A stretch of DNA of 10,159 nucleotides from contig JAOUIC010000025.1 of the NCBI GenBank assembly GCA_029884275.1, forward strand, positions 1 to 10,159. The letters run 5' to 3'. Shown here one piece after another: positions 1-6,353 of this stretch (the stretch's first letter is position 1; each line of letters opens with the position of its first letter). The notes below the pieces were generated by a model, which was not told the DNA's origin, searched no databases, and saw only the letters and a list, made by a program, of their open reading frames with translations. This stretch comes from Gemmatimonadota bacterium (GTDB lineage Bacteria; Gemmatimonadota; Gemmatimonadetes; Gemmatimonadales; GWC2-71-9). Position numbers and translations under genes: made by a program.

Positions 1-16
1 TCACTGACTCTCTAGA

Positions 17-22
17 GTGAGG
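17..22 (+). promoter_or_regulatory. Shine-Dalgarno site of the CsgG-like gene
   Basis: GTGAGG lies nine bases before the ATG at 32. A reading frame is also open from the GTG at 17, but that GTG is itself part of the ribosome binding site, and the ATG start places the basic and hydrophobic parts of the signal peptide right at the N-terminus. The same GTGAGG plus nine-base layout occurs before the sigma-factor ATG at 10064, which supports the choice. Confidence 0.6.
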
Positions 23-31
23 TTCATACCT

Positions 32-733
32 ATGCGGCACCGAAGCGTGGTCCCTCTGCTCGCCCTTATCCTGATGCTGCCGGCCAGCTCCGGGGCGCAG
101 GACACCCGGCCGGGCATCGCCGTCATGCCATTCCAGAACGGCGGGTCGTACGGCCAGGACAAGGAGAACTTCGATGCCCTGGAGCGGGGCATCGCCGGCA
201 TGCTGATCAGCGAGCTGTCCCAGAATCCGGCGGCCCGGGTGGTGGAGCGCGAAAACGTGCAGCGGCTGCTTGATGAGCAGGACCTCGGCGCCGACGGGCG
301 GGTGGACGCGGCCACCGCGGCGAAGGTCGGCAAGCTGGTCGGCGCGCGGTACATGGTGATGGGAACGTTCGTCGACCTCTACGGACGCTTCCGCGTGGAT
401 GCGCGCCTGGTCGATGTCGAGACCAGCGAGATCCTGAAAGTGGTGCGCAGCGACCCGAAGCTGGAGAAGCGGGAGGAGATGTTCCGGCTGCTACAGGCCC
501 TGGCGGAACGGCTCATGGCGGAGTCGAAGCTGCCACCGCTCTCCAGCGAGGTCAGCCAGGCCGCCAAGGCCCGGAATGTCCCGACCGAAGCGCTGACCTA
601 TTACAGCCGTGCGCTCCTGTACCAGGACCGCGGCGACAAGGCAAAGGCGACCGAGTACTTCAACAAGGCGATCACGGCCTTCCCGAACTACGCCGAGGCC
701 CAGGAAGGGCTGAAGAAGGTCAGCGGCGCCTGA
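32..733 (+). CDS. Secreted CsgG/FlgO-like protein with C-terminal TPR
   Basis: A 233-residue exported protein. Residues 1-22 form a signal peptide (MRHR, a Leu-rich core, then SSGAQD). The body starts with PGIAVMPFQNGG, followed by a helix (LERGIAGMLISELSQN), VVERENVQRLLDEQ, GKLVGARYMVMGTFV and FRVDARLVDVETSEIL. This order is typical of the CsgG/HfaB/FlgO alpha-beta domain found in outer-membrane secretion and flagellar accessory proteins. The last 45 residues (ALTYYSRALLYQDRGDKAKATEYFNKAITAFPNYAEA, shown here in outline) form one TPR-like hairpin. CsgG proper is a lipoprotein with pore-forming transmembrane hairpins; I see no lipobox cysteine here, so a soluble periplasmic partner is likelier than a secretion pore. 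It is the first gene of the Mla-type operon, three bases before the permease start. A role as periplasmic or outer-membrane partner of the MCE protein is inferred from position only. Confidence 0.8.
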   Translation: MRHRSVVPLLALILMLPASSGAQDTRPGIAVMPFQNGGSYGQDKENFDALERGIAGMLISELSQNPAARVVERENVQRLLDEQDLGADGRVDAATAAKVGKLVGARYMVMGTFVDLYGRFRVDARLVDVETSEILKVVRSDPKLEKREEMFRLLQALAERLMAESKLPPLSSEVSQAAKARNVPTEALTYYSRALLYQDRGDKAKATEYFNKAITAFPNYAEAQEGLKKVSGA

Positions 734-736
734 GCC

Positions 737-1522
737 GTGATCGATCTCCTGGCCGGCATCGGGCGGGGGATGGCGCGCTGGTTCGCTCAATTGGGCGCGC
801 TGGCGCGCTTCGCCTTTGAGGCCCTGCACGCTTTGCCCAGGCTCCCTGGGGCCGGGCGGCGGGTCGCCGGGCGGATTCTGCTCAACCAGCTCAGGTTCAC
901 CGCGCTCGAGGCGATGGGCCTCATCCTGCTGCTCTCCGGCGTGCTCAGCTACATGATCATCTCGACGACCATCACGCAGCTGGACCGTGTGGGCGCGTCA
1001 GAGCTCATCGGAAAGCTGATGGTGGTGGCGATCGTGCGCGAGCTCGGCCCGCTGCTGACGGCCATCGCCATCGTCGGCCGCAGCGGCACCGCCATCACGG
1101 CCGAGCTCGCCACCAACACGGTCCTGGGCGAAGTCCGGGCCCTGGAAGGCATGGGCATTGACCCGTACCACTACCTGGTGCTGCCCCGCCTGGCGGGCTG
1201 CGTGGTGTCGGTCTGTACCCTGATGGTGGTCTTCGACGTCGTGGCGGTATTCGGGGGGTACCTCGCCGCGGCCGGGATCGGCGGGATGAGCATCCAGCGC
1301 TATCTCTCCATCGTCCTGGCCAATCTCACGACCCAGGACGTGGTGCTGACGATGGCGAAGGGGCTGCTGTTCGGCCTGGTCATCGGCCTGATCCCCAGCT
1401 TCGAGGGCCTCGCGGTGCGCCGAGGCCCGACGGAAATCCCGCAGGCCGTCATCCGCGGCACCGTGCGGTCCATCGCCGTGATCTTCATCCTGGCCGCCGT
1501 GATCGTCGGCGTGGCCCAGTGA
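737..1522 (+). CDS. mlaE: MlaE-family ABC transporter permease
   Basis: A 261-residue inner-membrane permease of the MlaE/YrbE family, the membrane dimer that passes lipid between the bilayer and the MCE ring. Its length is normal for the family. After an amphipathic N-terminal segment there are about five hydrophobic stretches: near residues 58-78, 93-125, 150-178, 200-222 and 240-260. The family signature is intact: RELGPLLTAI near 101-110, GRSGTAITAELATN at 114-127, and the helix GEVRALEGMGIDP at 131-143 that normally contacts the ATPase. The start is GTG at 737, three bases after the previous stop, with no close Shine-Dalgarno, so re-initiation is likely. An ATG at 770 would shorten the N-terminal helix and is less likely. 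The stop overlaps the next start as GTGA. The substrate (phospholipid, sterol-like or other lipid) cannot be read from sequence, and the symbol is by family only. Confidence 0.9.
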   Translation: MIDLLAGIGRGMARWFAQLGALARFAFEALHALPRLPGAGRRVAGRILLNQLRFTALEAMGLILLLSGVLSYMIISTTITQLDRVGASELIGKLMVVAIVRELGPLLTAIAIVGRSGTAITAELATNTVLGEVRALEGMGIDPYHYLVLPRLAGCVVSVCTLMVVFDVVAVFGGYLAAAGIGGMSIQRYLSIVLANLTTQDVVLTMAKGLLFGLVIGLIPSFEGLAVRRGPTEIPQAVIRGTVRSIAVIFILAAVIVGVAQ

Positions 1523-2232
1523 CACCGCTGCTCGAATTTCGCGAGGTGCGCCTGAGCCGGACCCGGCGCGGGTCGGCGGCCTGGGAGCCCGGAGCTGGCA
1601 TCACGACCGACGCAATCGTCTCGTTCGAGGTGCGGCCGCACGAAACCCTGGCCATCATCGGGGATGGCCAGAGCGGCGCGGGTCTGCTGGCGGGGCTGGC
1701 GCTCGGGCTCGACCGCCCGACGGGTGGGAGCGTGCTGACCATGGGTACCGAAATCGCGACGCTCCCGCGCTGGGAGCAACTCGCCTTCCGCCGGAGGGTG
1801 GGATACCTTCCCGAAGGAGACGGACTTCTGCAGAATCTCAGCCTGAGGGACAACGTGCGCCTGCCGCTCCGGTTCGGGAGCGATTTCCGACCCCGGGAGA
1901 TCGAGGGACGCGTGGACGTCATCATGGCCCAATTGCGTATCGCGCGGGTGGCCGCGATGCGGCCCGCGGAAGCCTCCCTCGAGGACGGCCGGCGGGCGGC
2001 GCTGGCGCGCGCGCTGGCCTTCGATCCGGAGCTGGTCATTCTCGAGGCGCCCTTCGAGGGGCTCCCCGATCGCACGGCTGCGGAGCTCCTCGAGGCGGCC
2101 CGGGGAGGCGAAACCGAGCACGGGGGACGCCGGGCGGTCCTCATTACCAGCCCCGATCTGCCGGCCCTGCTGCGCCCCCGCGTCGACCGGATGCTTCGGC
2201 TGGTCGCGGGCCGCCTGGAGGTGGCGGCATGA
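1519..2232 (+). CDS. MlaF-position ABC protein with degenerate ATP-binding motifs
   Basis: A 237-residue ABC nucleotide-binding-domain protein in the place of MlaF. The fold is recognisable: LEFREVRLS strand, ETLAIIGDGQSGAGLL at the P-loop, RRRVGYLPEGDGLLQNLSLRDNVRLPLR, ALARALAFDPELVILEAP, then AVLITSPDLPALL. Nearly every catalytic residue is changed. In Walker A the Lys is Ala54 and the following Ser/Thr is Gly55. The Q-loop Gln position is Glu99 by alignment. The signature reads ASLED (152-156) instead of LSGGQ. Walker B ends E176-A177 in place of Asp-Glu. The switch His is Ser211. The frame is uninterrupted, the length is close to normal MlaF proteins, and four-base overlaps (GTGA, ATGA) couple it to both neighbours, so it does not look like a decaying pseudogene. 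By family knowledge ATP hydrolysis is very unlikely. A structural or regulatory role, or pairing with an active ATPase encoded elsewhere, is inference. Confidence 0.85.
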   Translation: MTPLLEFREVRLSRTRRGSAAWEPGAGITTDAIVSFEVRPHETLAIIGDGQSGAGLLAGLALGLDRPTGGSVLTMGTEIATLPRWEQLAFRRRVGYLPEGDGLLQNLSLRDNVRLPLRFGSDFRPREIEGRVDVIMAQLRIARVAAMRPAEASLEDGRRAALARALAFDPELVILEAPFEGLPDRTAAELLEAARGGETEHGGRRAVLITSPDLPALLRPRVDRMLRLVAGRLEVAA

Positions 2233-3164
2233 GCCTCCGCACCCGCACCGCGGACGCCCTGGTCGGTCTGCTGGTCATCGGCGCCGTGATCATCACCCTC
2301 GCGGCGCTGGCAGTCACGCGCGGGTGGACCGAGCACCGCATCACACTCTACGTCCTCAGCCCCTCCGTGCAGGACATCAAGGCGGACACCCCGGTCCTGC
2401 TGCAGGGGCTGTCGGTTGGTGAAGTCGCGGCCATCTCCCCGATCGTCGACAGCGGCACGATGGGTCCGCCCCAGTTCCTGGTGGAGTTGCGGCTGCGCGA
2501 CCGCTACCCGAACGGCGAGGTGCTCACCCTGCCGATCGGCACCAGCGCGGAGATCGGCTCCAGCGGACTGCTCGGCGCCGCGTCCATCGCCCTCCTGGTG
2601 CCGAGCGGGCGGCTGGTGGGGGCCTTGATCCCGGGCGATACCATCCGGGCGACCATCCAGCACAGCGCGACCGACGCGCTGAAGGAAGTGGCCGACTCGC
2701 TCAAGACCCAGATCTCCGACGTCCTGCGCGACGCTCGCAGCCTGCTGGCCTCCCTCGAGCGCACCTCCACGGCGGCGGAGCAGGAGCTGCGGCGGACAGG
2801 CCCGGAGGTGCGGCTCGCCATCCGCGAGGTGCGGTCGGCGGCCGCCGCGCTCGAGCCCCTGCTGAGGGATGCGGACTCCCTCGTGCTCGCCATCGAGCCG
2901 CGGGTGGGGCTGATCCAGGATTCCCTGCTGGCGACGCTGTCGGAGGCGCGGAGCCTGCTTCGGCACTCCGACTCGCTCACACAGTCCTTCGTCGGCCTCG
3001 CCGAGGATATCCGGCCCGACATCAAGGCGACTGCCGAGGGGATCGCCGTGGTCACGGCCAAGTTGGAGTTCTTCGTGGATCAGGTGAGTCGCCGGCCCTA
3101 TCGCATGTTCTCCGGAGTTCGCCTGCCGCCACGGGATTCGCTGCCGAAAGATTCGACGCCGTGA
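2229..3164 (+). CDS. mlaD: MlaD-like MCE-domain protein with long helical tail
   Basis: A 311-residue MCE protein, expected as a membrane-anchored periplasmic ring that takes lipid to or from the MlaE permease. Residues 8-31 form an uncleaved transmembrane anchor (LVGLLVIGAVIITLAALAV). The MCE domain spans about 38-140: YVLSPSVQDIKADTPVLLQG, then LSVGEVAAI, with the pore-loop motif SSGLLGAASIALL near 111-123. From about 145 to 290 the chain is almost entirely predicted helix, with recurring DSL triplets (156, 216, 231, 248) and ARSLL at 169-173 and 240-244. Such tails form the central tunnel or needle in longer MCE proteins. E. coli MlaD is about 183 residues, so roughly 130 residues are extra and could extend the conduit across the periplasm. 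The ATG overlaps the preceding stop as ATGA. The symbol is by family; orthology to E. coli MlaD is not claimed. Confidence 0.88.
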   Translation: MSLRTRTADALVGLLVIGAVIITLAALAVTRGWTEHRITLYVLSPSVQDIKADTPVLLQGLSVGEVAAISPIVDSGTMGPPQFLVELRLRDRYPNGEVLTLPIGTSAEIGSSGLLGAASIALLVPSGRLVGALIPGDTIRATIQHSATDALKEVADSLKTQISDVLRDARSLLASLERTSTAAEQELRRTGPEVRLAIREVRSAAAALEPLLRDADSLVLAIEPRVGLIQDSLLATLSEARSLLRHSDSLTQSFVGLAEDIRPDIKATAEGIAVVTAKLEFFVDQVSRRPYRMFSGVRLPPRDSLPKDSTP

Positions 3165-5086
3165 AGTACCTGCTCTACCACGGCCCGTCCTGGTCGCCCG
3201 GTCCGGTGGCGGAGGCACTCTCCGCCGAACAGGTCGAACTGCGGGTGGCGGGCGCGGCCGCCGAAATCCACCTCGACGACCGGCCGACGGTCTACCTCGT
3301 CGACCCGCCGACCCGGGCCTCGGTGACGCCCCAAGCGCTGGCCGGCCTGCGGGACGCCGGCATCTCGATCCTGGCCATCGGGAAGACCGGTGAGCAGGAC
3401 GTGCCGGCGGAACTTCCAGCCGAGCTGCTGGTGGGATTCGTGCGCTCTCCCGCCCCGACCCGGGAGCTGCTGGTCTCGCTTCGCGCGGCGTTCCGCATCT
3501 CGGCCACGGCGCGAGAGACCTCCCGCATCCGGGCCGAAAGCGCGGCACGTCTCAACGAGCTCACCGAGCTGGCCGAGATCGGCGTCCTGCTGACCACGGA
3601 GAAGAACCTCGACACCCTGCTGGAGCTGATCCTCTCCCAGGCCCGGCGGGTGACTCAATCCGACGCCGGGAGCCTCTACATCGTGGAGACCGACGAGGCC
3701 GGCATCCGGCGGCTTCGCTTCAAGTTGAGCCAGAACGACAGCCGGCCCGACATCCCCTTCGTCGAGTTCACCATCCCGATCGATCACTCCTCGCTCGCCG
3801 GGTATGCCGCCACCGAAGGCGAACCCCTGGTGATCGAGGACGTGTACATGCTGCCGCCGGACGTGGAGTACTCCTTCAATCCGTCGTTCGACGAACGGTA
3901 CGGCTATCGCACCAAGAGCATGCTGGTCATCCCGATGCAGAACCACCACGGGGAAGTCATCGGGGTGCTGCAGCTGATCAACCGCAAGCGGGACTTGGCC
4001 GCGCGCCTCCTCACCCCGGAGGATGCAACCCGCCAGGTCATCGCCTACAGCCCCCACACCGTGAAGATCGTGCGCGCCCTGACGGGCCAGGCGGCGGTCT
4101 CGGTCGAGAACAGCCAGCTGTACGCGGCCATCGAACGGCTGTTTGAGGGGTTCGTCCGTGCGGCGGTCCACGCCATCGAGCAGCGCGACCCGGCCACCTC
4201 CGGTCATTCCGAGCGGGTGGCCACCAGGACAGTGGCGCTGGCGGAGGCGGTGGACCGGTCGGACGAGCCGACGTTTCGGGGCATCGAGTTCAGCAGGGAG
4301 CAGCTCCGCGAACTGCGCTACGCCGGGCTGCTGCACGACTTCGGCAAGGTCGGAGTGCGCGAGCAGGTGCTGGTGAAGGCCAAGAAGCTGTACGAGGCGG
4401 ACCTGGACCTGATCCGCGATCGCGCCGCGTTCCTGCGCCGCAGCGCGCAATGGCAGTTCGAACGGGAACGGGCCGACTACCTCGAACGCCACGGGCGGGA
4501 CGGCTACGACGAGTTCCTCAAGGCGCTCACCGCCGGCCACGCGGAATCGCTGGCGACCGTCGAGCGGTTTCTCAAGGTGGTCCTCACCTCGAATGAGCCG
4601 ACCGTGCTCACCGAGGGCGACTTCGCCTCGCTGAGCGAGTTCGCCAACCAGACCTACCAGGACATCGACGGGATCCCCCAGTCGTATCTTCGCCCCCATG
4701 AGGTCCGGCAGCTCAGCATCCGGAAGGGCAGCCTGGACGAGGGGGAGCGCCAGGAGATCGAGAGCCACGTCAACCACACCTTCGACTTCCTCAGCCGGAT
4801 TCCCTGGACCAAGGGGCTCTCCCAGGTTCCCCAGATCGCGTGGGGACACCACGAGAAGCTGGACGGGTCCGGATATCCCCGCCGGGTCCGAGCCCCCGCG
4901 ATTCCCCTGCAGACGCGGATGATGACCATCTCGGACATCTACGACGCCCTCACCGCGCAGGACAGGCCCTACAAGCCCGCCATTCCCACTACCCGCGCCC
5001 TCGACATCCTGGGCGACGAGGTCAAGCGGGGCCAGATCGATCCCGAGCTCTTTCGCGTGTTCGTCGAAGCCAGGGTCTGGGAGTAG
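3161..5086 (+). CDS. GAF and HD-GYP phosphodiesterase with inserted segment
   Basis: A 641-residue cytoplasmic signalling protein. Residues 1-120 look like a degenerate receiver domain (TVYLVD48 at strand 3, ISILAIGKTG at strand 4), then a short coiled-coil linker. A GAF domain covers about 131-325 (LTELAEIGVLLTTE, SDAGSLYIVE, KSMLVIPM, GVLQLINRK). The HD-GYP domain runs from about 330 to the end and keeps all expected metal ligands: H349 in GHSERV, H392-D393 in HDFGK, H536 in ESHV, H563-H564 in HHEKLDGSGYP, and D592 in SDIYDALTAQDRPY. Cyclic-di-GMP hydrolysis is therefore plausible. Between HDFGK and H536 there are 143 residues where typical HD-GYP domains have about 28, so roughly 115 are extra. 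The GTG start overlaps the MCE stop (GTGA), which makes it the last gene of the lipid-transport operon. Ligand and input signal are unknown. Confidence 0.88.
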   Translation: MKYLLYHGPSWSPGPVAEALSAEQVELRVAGAAAEIHLDDRPTVYLVDPPTRASVTPQALAGLRDAGISILAIGKTGEQDVPAELPAELLVGFVRSPAPTRELLVSLRAAFRISATARETSRIRAESAARLNELTELAEIGVLLTTEKNLDTLLELILSQARRVTQSDAGSLYIVETDEAGIRRLRFKLSQNDSRPDIPFVEFTIPIDHSSLAGYAATEGEPLVIEDVYMLPPDVEYSFNPSFDERYGYRTKSMLVIPMQNHHGEVIGVLQLINRKRDLAARLLTPEDATRQVIAYSPHTVKIVRALTGQAAVSVENSQLYAAIERLFEGFVRAAVHAIEQRDPATSGHSERVATRTVALAEAVDRSDEPTFRGIEFSREQLRELRYAGLLHDFGKVGVREQVLVKAKKLYEADLDLIRDRAAFLRRSAQWQFERERADYLERHGRDGYDEFLKALTAGHAESLATVERFLKVVLTSNEPTVLTEGDFASLSEFANQTYQDIDGIPQSYLRPHEVRQLSIRKGSLDEGERQEIESHVNHTFDFLSRIPWTKGLSQVPQIAWGHHEKLDGSGYPRRVRAPAIPLQTRMMTISDIYDALTAQDRPYKPAIPTTRALDILGDEVKRGQIDPELFRVFVEARVWE

Positions 5087-5104
5087 CGGGGGCTCAGTCC
5101 CCGC
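5086..5104. terminator. GC-rich hairpin between convergent genes, possible bidirectional terminator
   Basis: GCGGGG (5086-5091) pairs perfectly with CCCCGC (5099-5104) around a seven-base loop. The hairpin spans the seven bases between the two convergent stop codons (TAG ending 5086; the minus-strand stop at 5094-5096). There is no T-tract on either side, so it is not a classical intrinsic terminator. Position and perfect pairing suggest a shared transcript end. The same stem sequence recurs at 10136-10155. Confidence 0.4.
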
Positions 5105-6353
5105 CCCGCGCCGTTCCGGCCAGCACCCCGGCCACCAGTCCCAGGTTGGCGGGAACGGTGAGCGCGAGGATCTGCAGGTTCTCCTGGTCCGCCCCCGGCA
5201 GGAGCTTCAGCAGCAATCCCGCGAGGCTCGCCGCCCCGACCATCAGTGCGCACACCCTTGCCACACCCGACCACCGGGCCCGATGCCTCAGCGCCAGTGG
5301 CAGGGCCATCGCCAGGGCGAGGGCGACGACGGTGCCCTGCAGCACGTTCTGGTTTCTCACGGCTATCGCGTGGTTGGTGAACCCCCAGAGACCGGCCATC
5401 ACCAGGCCGGCCAGTCCCGTCACGAGCGCCCACCCGGTGCCGACGATCCGAAGCGCCGCCCGCGCACCGCGGGAGGTCGAGCCACGGCGGCCACCCCACC
5501 AGCAGCAGGAACCGATAAGGGTCCCGATCAGCAGGTAACCCCACCCCCATGGAGGAGGGCGGCTGGGCGCGGAGTACCGGGTGGCGTTCACCAGCGTATC
5601 CTCGCGCACCACCAGCGGGCGCAGCACGCCGGACGTGTCCCGGATCCTGATCTCGCGGAGGTAGTCATGCAGCAGGAGGGGGAGGAACATCTCGTCCCAG
5701 CGCGACACCGGGAGGTCGGCTCCCCCGCCCAGGGCCAGGTTGAGCCCGGTGTACAGCAGCGGGTTGTGGGCGTTGAGCCGCAGCGTGTGGAACCGGAAGC
5801 TGCCCGACCCGGGTAGCTGGGTCTGCGCCTGGAGGGCGCCCCCGACCGCCCGGTCGATGGCGTCGCGAACACGGGTGGAGCAGTTGTCGCGGTAATAGTC
5901 GTAGCGGTAGTAAGCGTGCTCCGGCTGGGCGTTCCATTCCAGGAACTCGCGCAGCGCCAGGCGCGCGGACGGCGCGAGGCCGAGCTCCTGTCGCCAGACA
6001 GCCCGCCCCGCCGCCTCGTAGCGGGAGACGTCTGCGTCGGTGGGATACCCGGCCATCCAGTACGTCATGCGGCCCTGCAGGAACCGCAGGATGAAGTTGT
6101 CCTGTCGGAAGCTGAACATCCCGTAGTTGTAGGCAATGCTGGTACCGGCGCGGCGGTCCTCGATCACGATGGCGTTATGACCGAACCGCTCCCACGCGGC
6201 GGGTCCGACGCCCATCGTCAGCAGATACACGGTGATTTCGCTTCCCGGCGGGTCGGCGGCGGGAGCCGCGGCCGCAACCGGGGAGGTCCCGACAGCGAGG
6301 ATGGCGCAAGCGAGGAGCAGGTGGCGGAGCGTCGCCGCGCCCCGTCCCCTCAC
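5094..6353 (-). CDS. DUF4105 / Lnb N-terminal-domain membrane protein
   Basis: A 419-residue envelope protein read from the GTG at 6353, which overlaps the preceding stop as GTGA; longer in-frame extensions lie inside the upstream gene and are rejected. Residues 1-30 form a signal peptide (HLLLACAILAVGTSPVAAAA). The periplasmic domain, about 38-255, carries DUF4105 hallmarks: WERFGHNAIVI (F57-G58-H59), YNYGMFSF, and DNCSTRVRDAID with N157-C158, a His/Cys pair suggestive of a thiol active site. About five membrane segments follow (270-287, 301-325, 337-355, 364-385, 394-413). The loop has H328, N334 and N336, resembling the family's conserved H-N-N pattern before a membrane helix. Pfam names this domain after Lnb, which as I recall is a lipoprotein N-acylation enzyme of some Gram-negatives. 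That activity is a hypothesis here. It is the last gene of the minus-strand block. Confidence 0.8.
   Translation of the reverse strand: MRGRGAATLRHLLLACAILAVGTSPVAAAAPAADPPGSEITVYLLTMGVGPAAWERFGHNAIVIEDRRAGTSIAYNYGMFSFRQDNFILRFLQGRMTYWMAGYPTDADVSRYEAAGRAVWRQELGLAPSARLALREFLEWNAQPEHAYYRYDYYRDNCSTRVRDAIDRAVGGALQAQTQLPGSGSFRFHTLRLNAHNPLLYTGLNLALGGGADLPVSRWDEMFLPLLLHDYLREIRIRDTSGVLRPLVVREDTLVNATRYSAPSRPPPWGWGYLLIGTLIGSCCWWGGRRGSTSRGARAALRIVGTGWALVTGLAGLVMAGLWGFTNHAIAVRNQNVLQGTVVALALAMALPLALRHRARWSGVARVCALMVGAASLAGLLLKLLPGADQENLQILALTVPANLGLVAGVLAGTARGGD

Noticed and set aside
1..16. End of an upstream gene before the CsgG-like gene
   Set aside because: Stop triplets occur (for example TAG at 13-15), but 16 bases are too few to support any coding call.
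1519..2232. The ABC protein as a frameshifted pseudogene
   Set aside because: The frame is continuous from a coupled start to a coupled stop. The fold-forming segments on both sides of each motif align without a shift, so the changes are substitutions and not a reading-frame artefact.
1485..3548. 687-codon open frame on the minus strand
   Set aside because: It runs antisense across the mlaF, mlaD and HD-GYP genes, all firmly identified. The translation is Arg/Pro/Gly-rich low-complexity sequence typical of a GC-rich shadow frame.
3098..4852. 584-codon open frame on the minus strand
   Set aside because: It is antisense to the GAF/HD-GYP gene, has no recognisable domain, and is explained by high GC at third codon positions removing stops.
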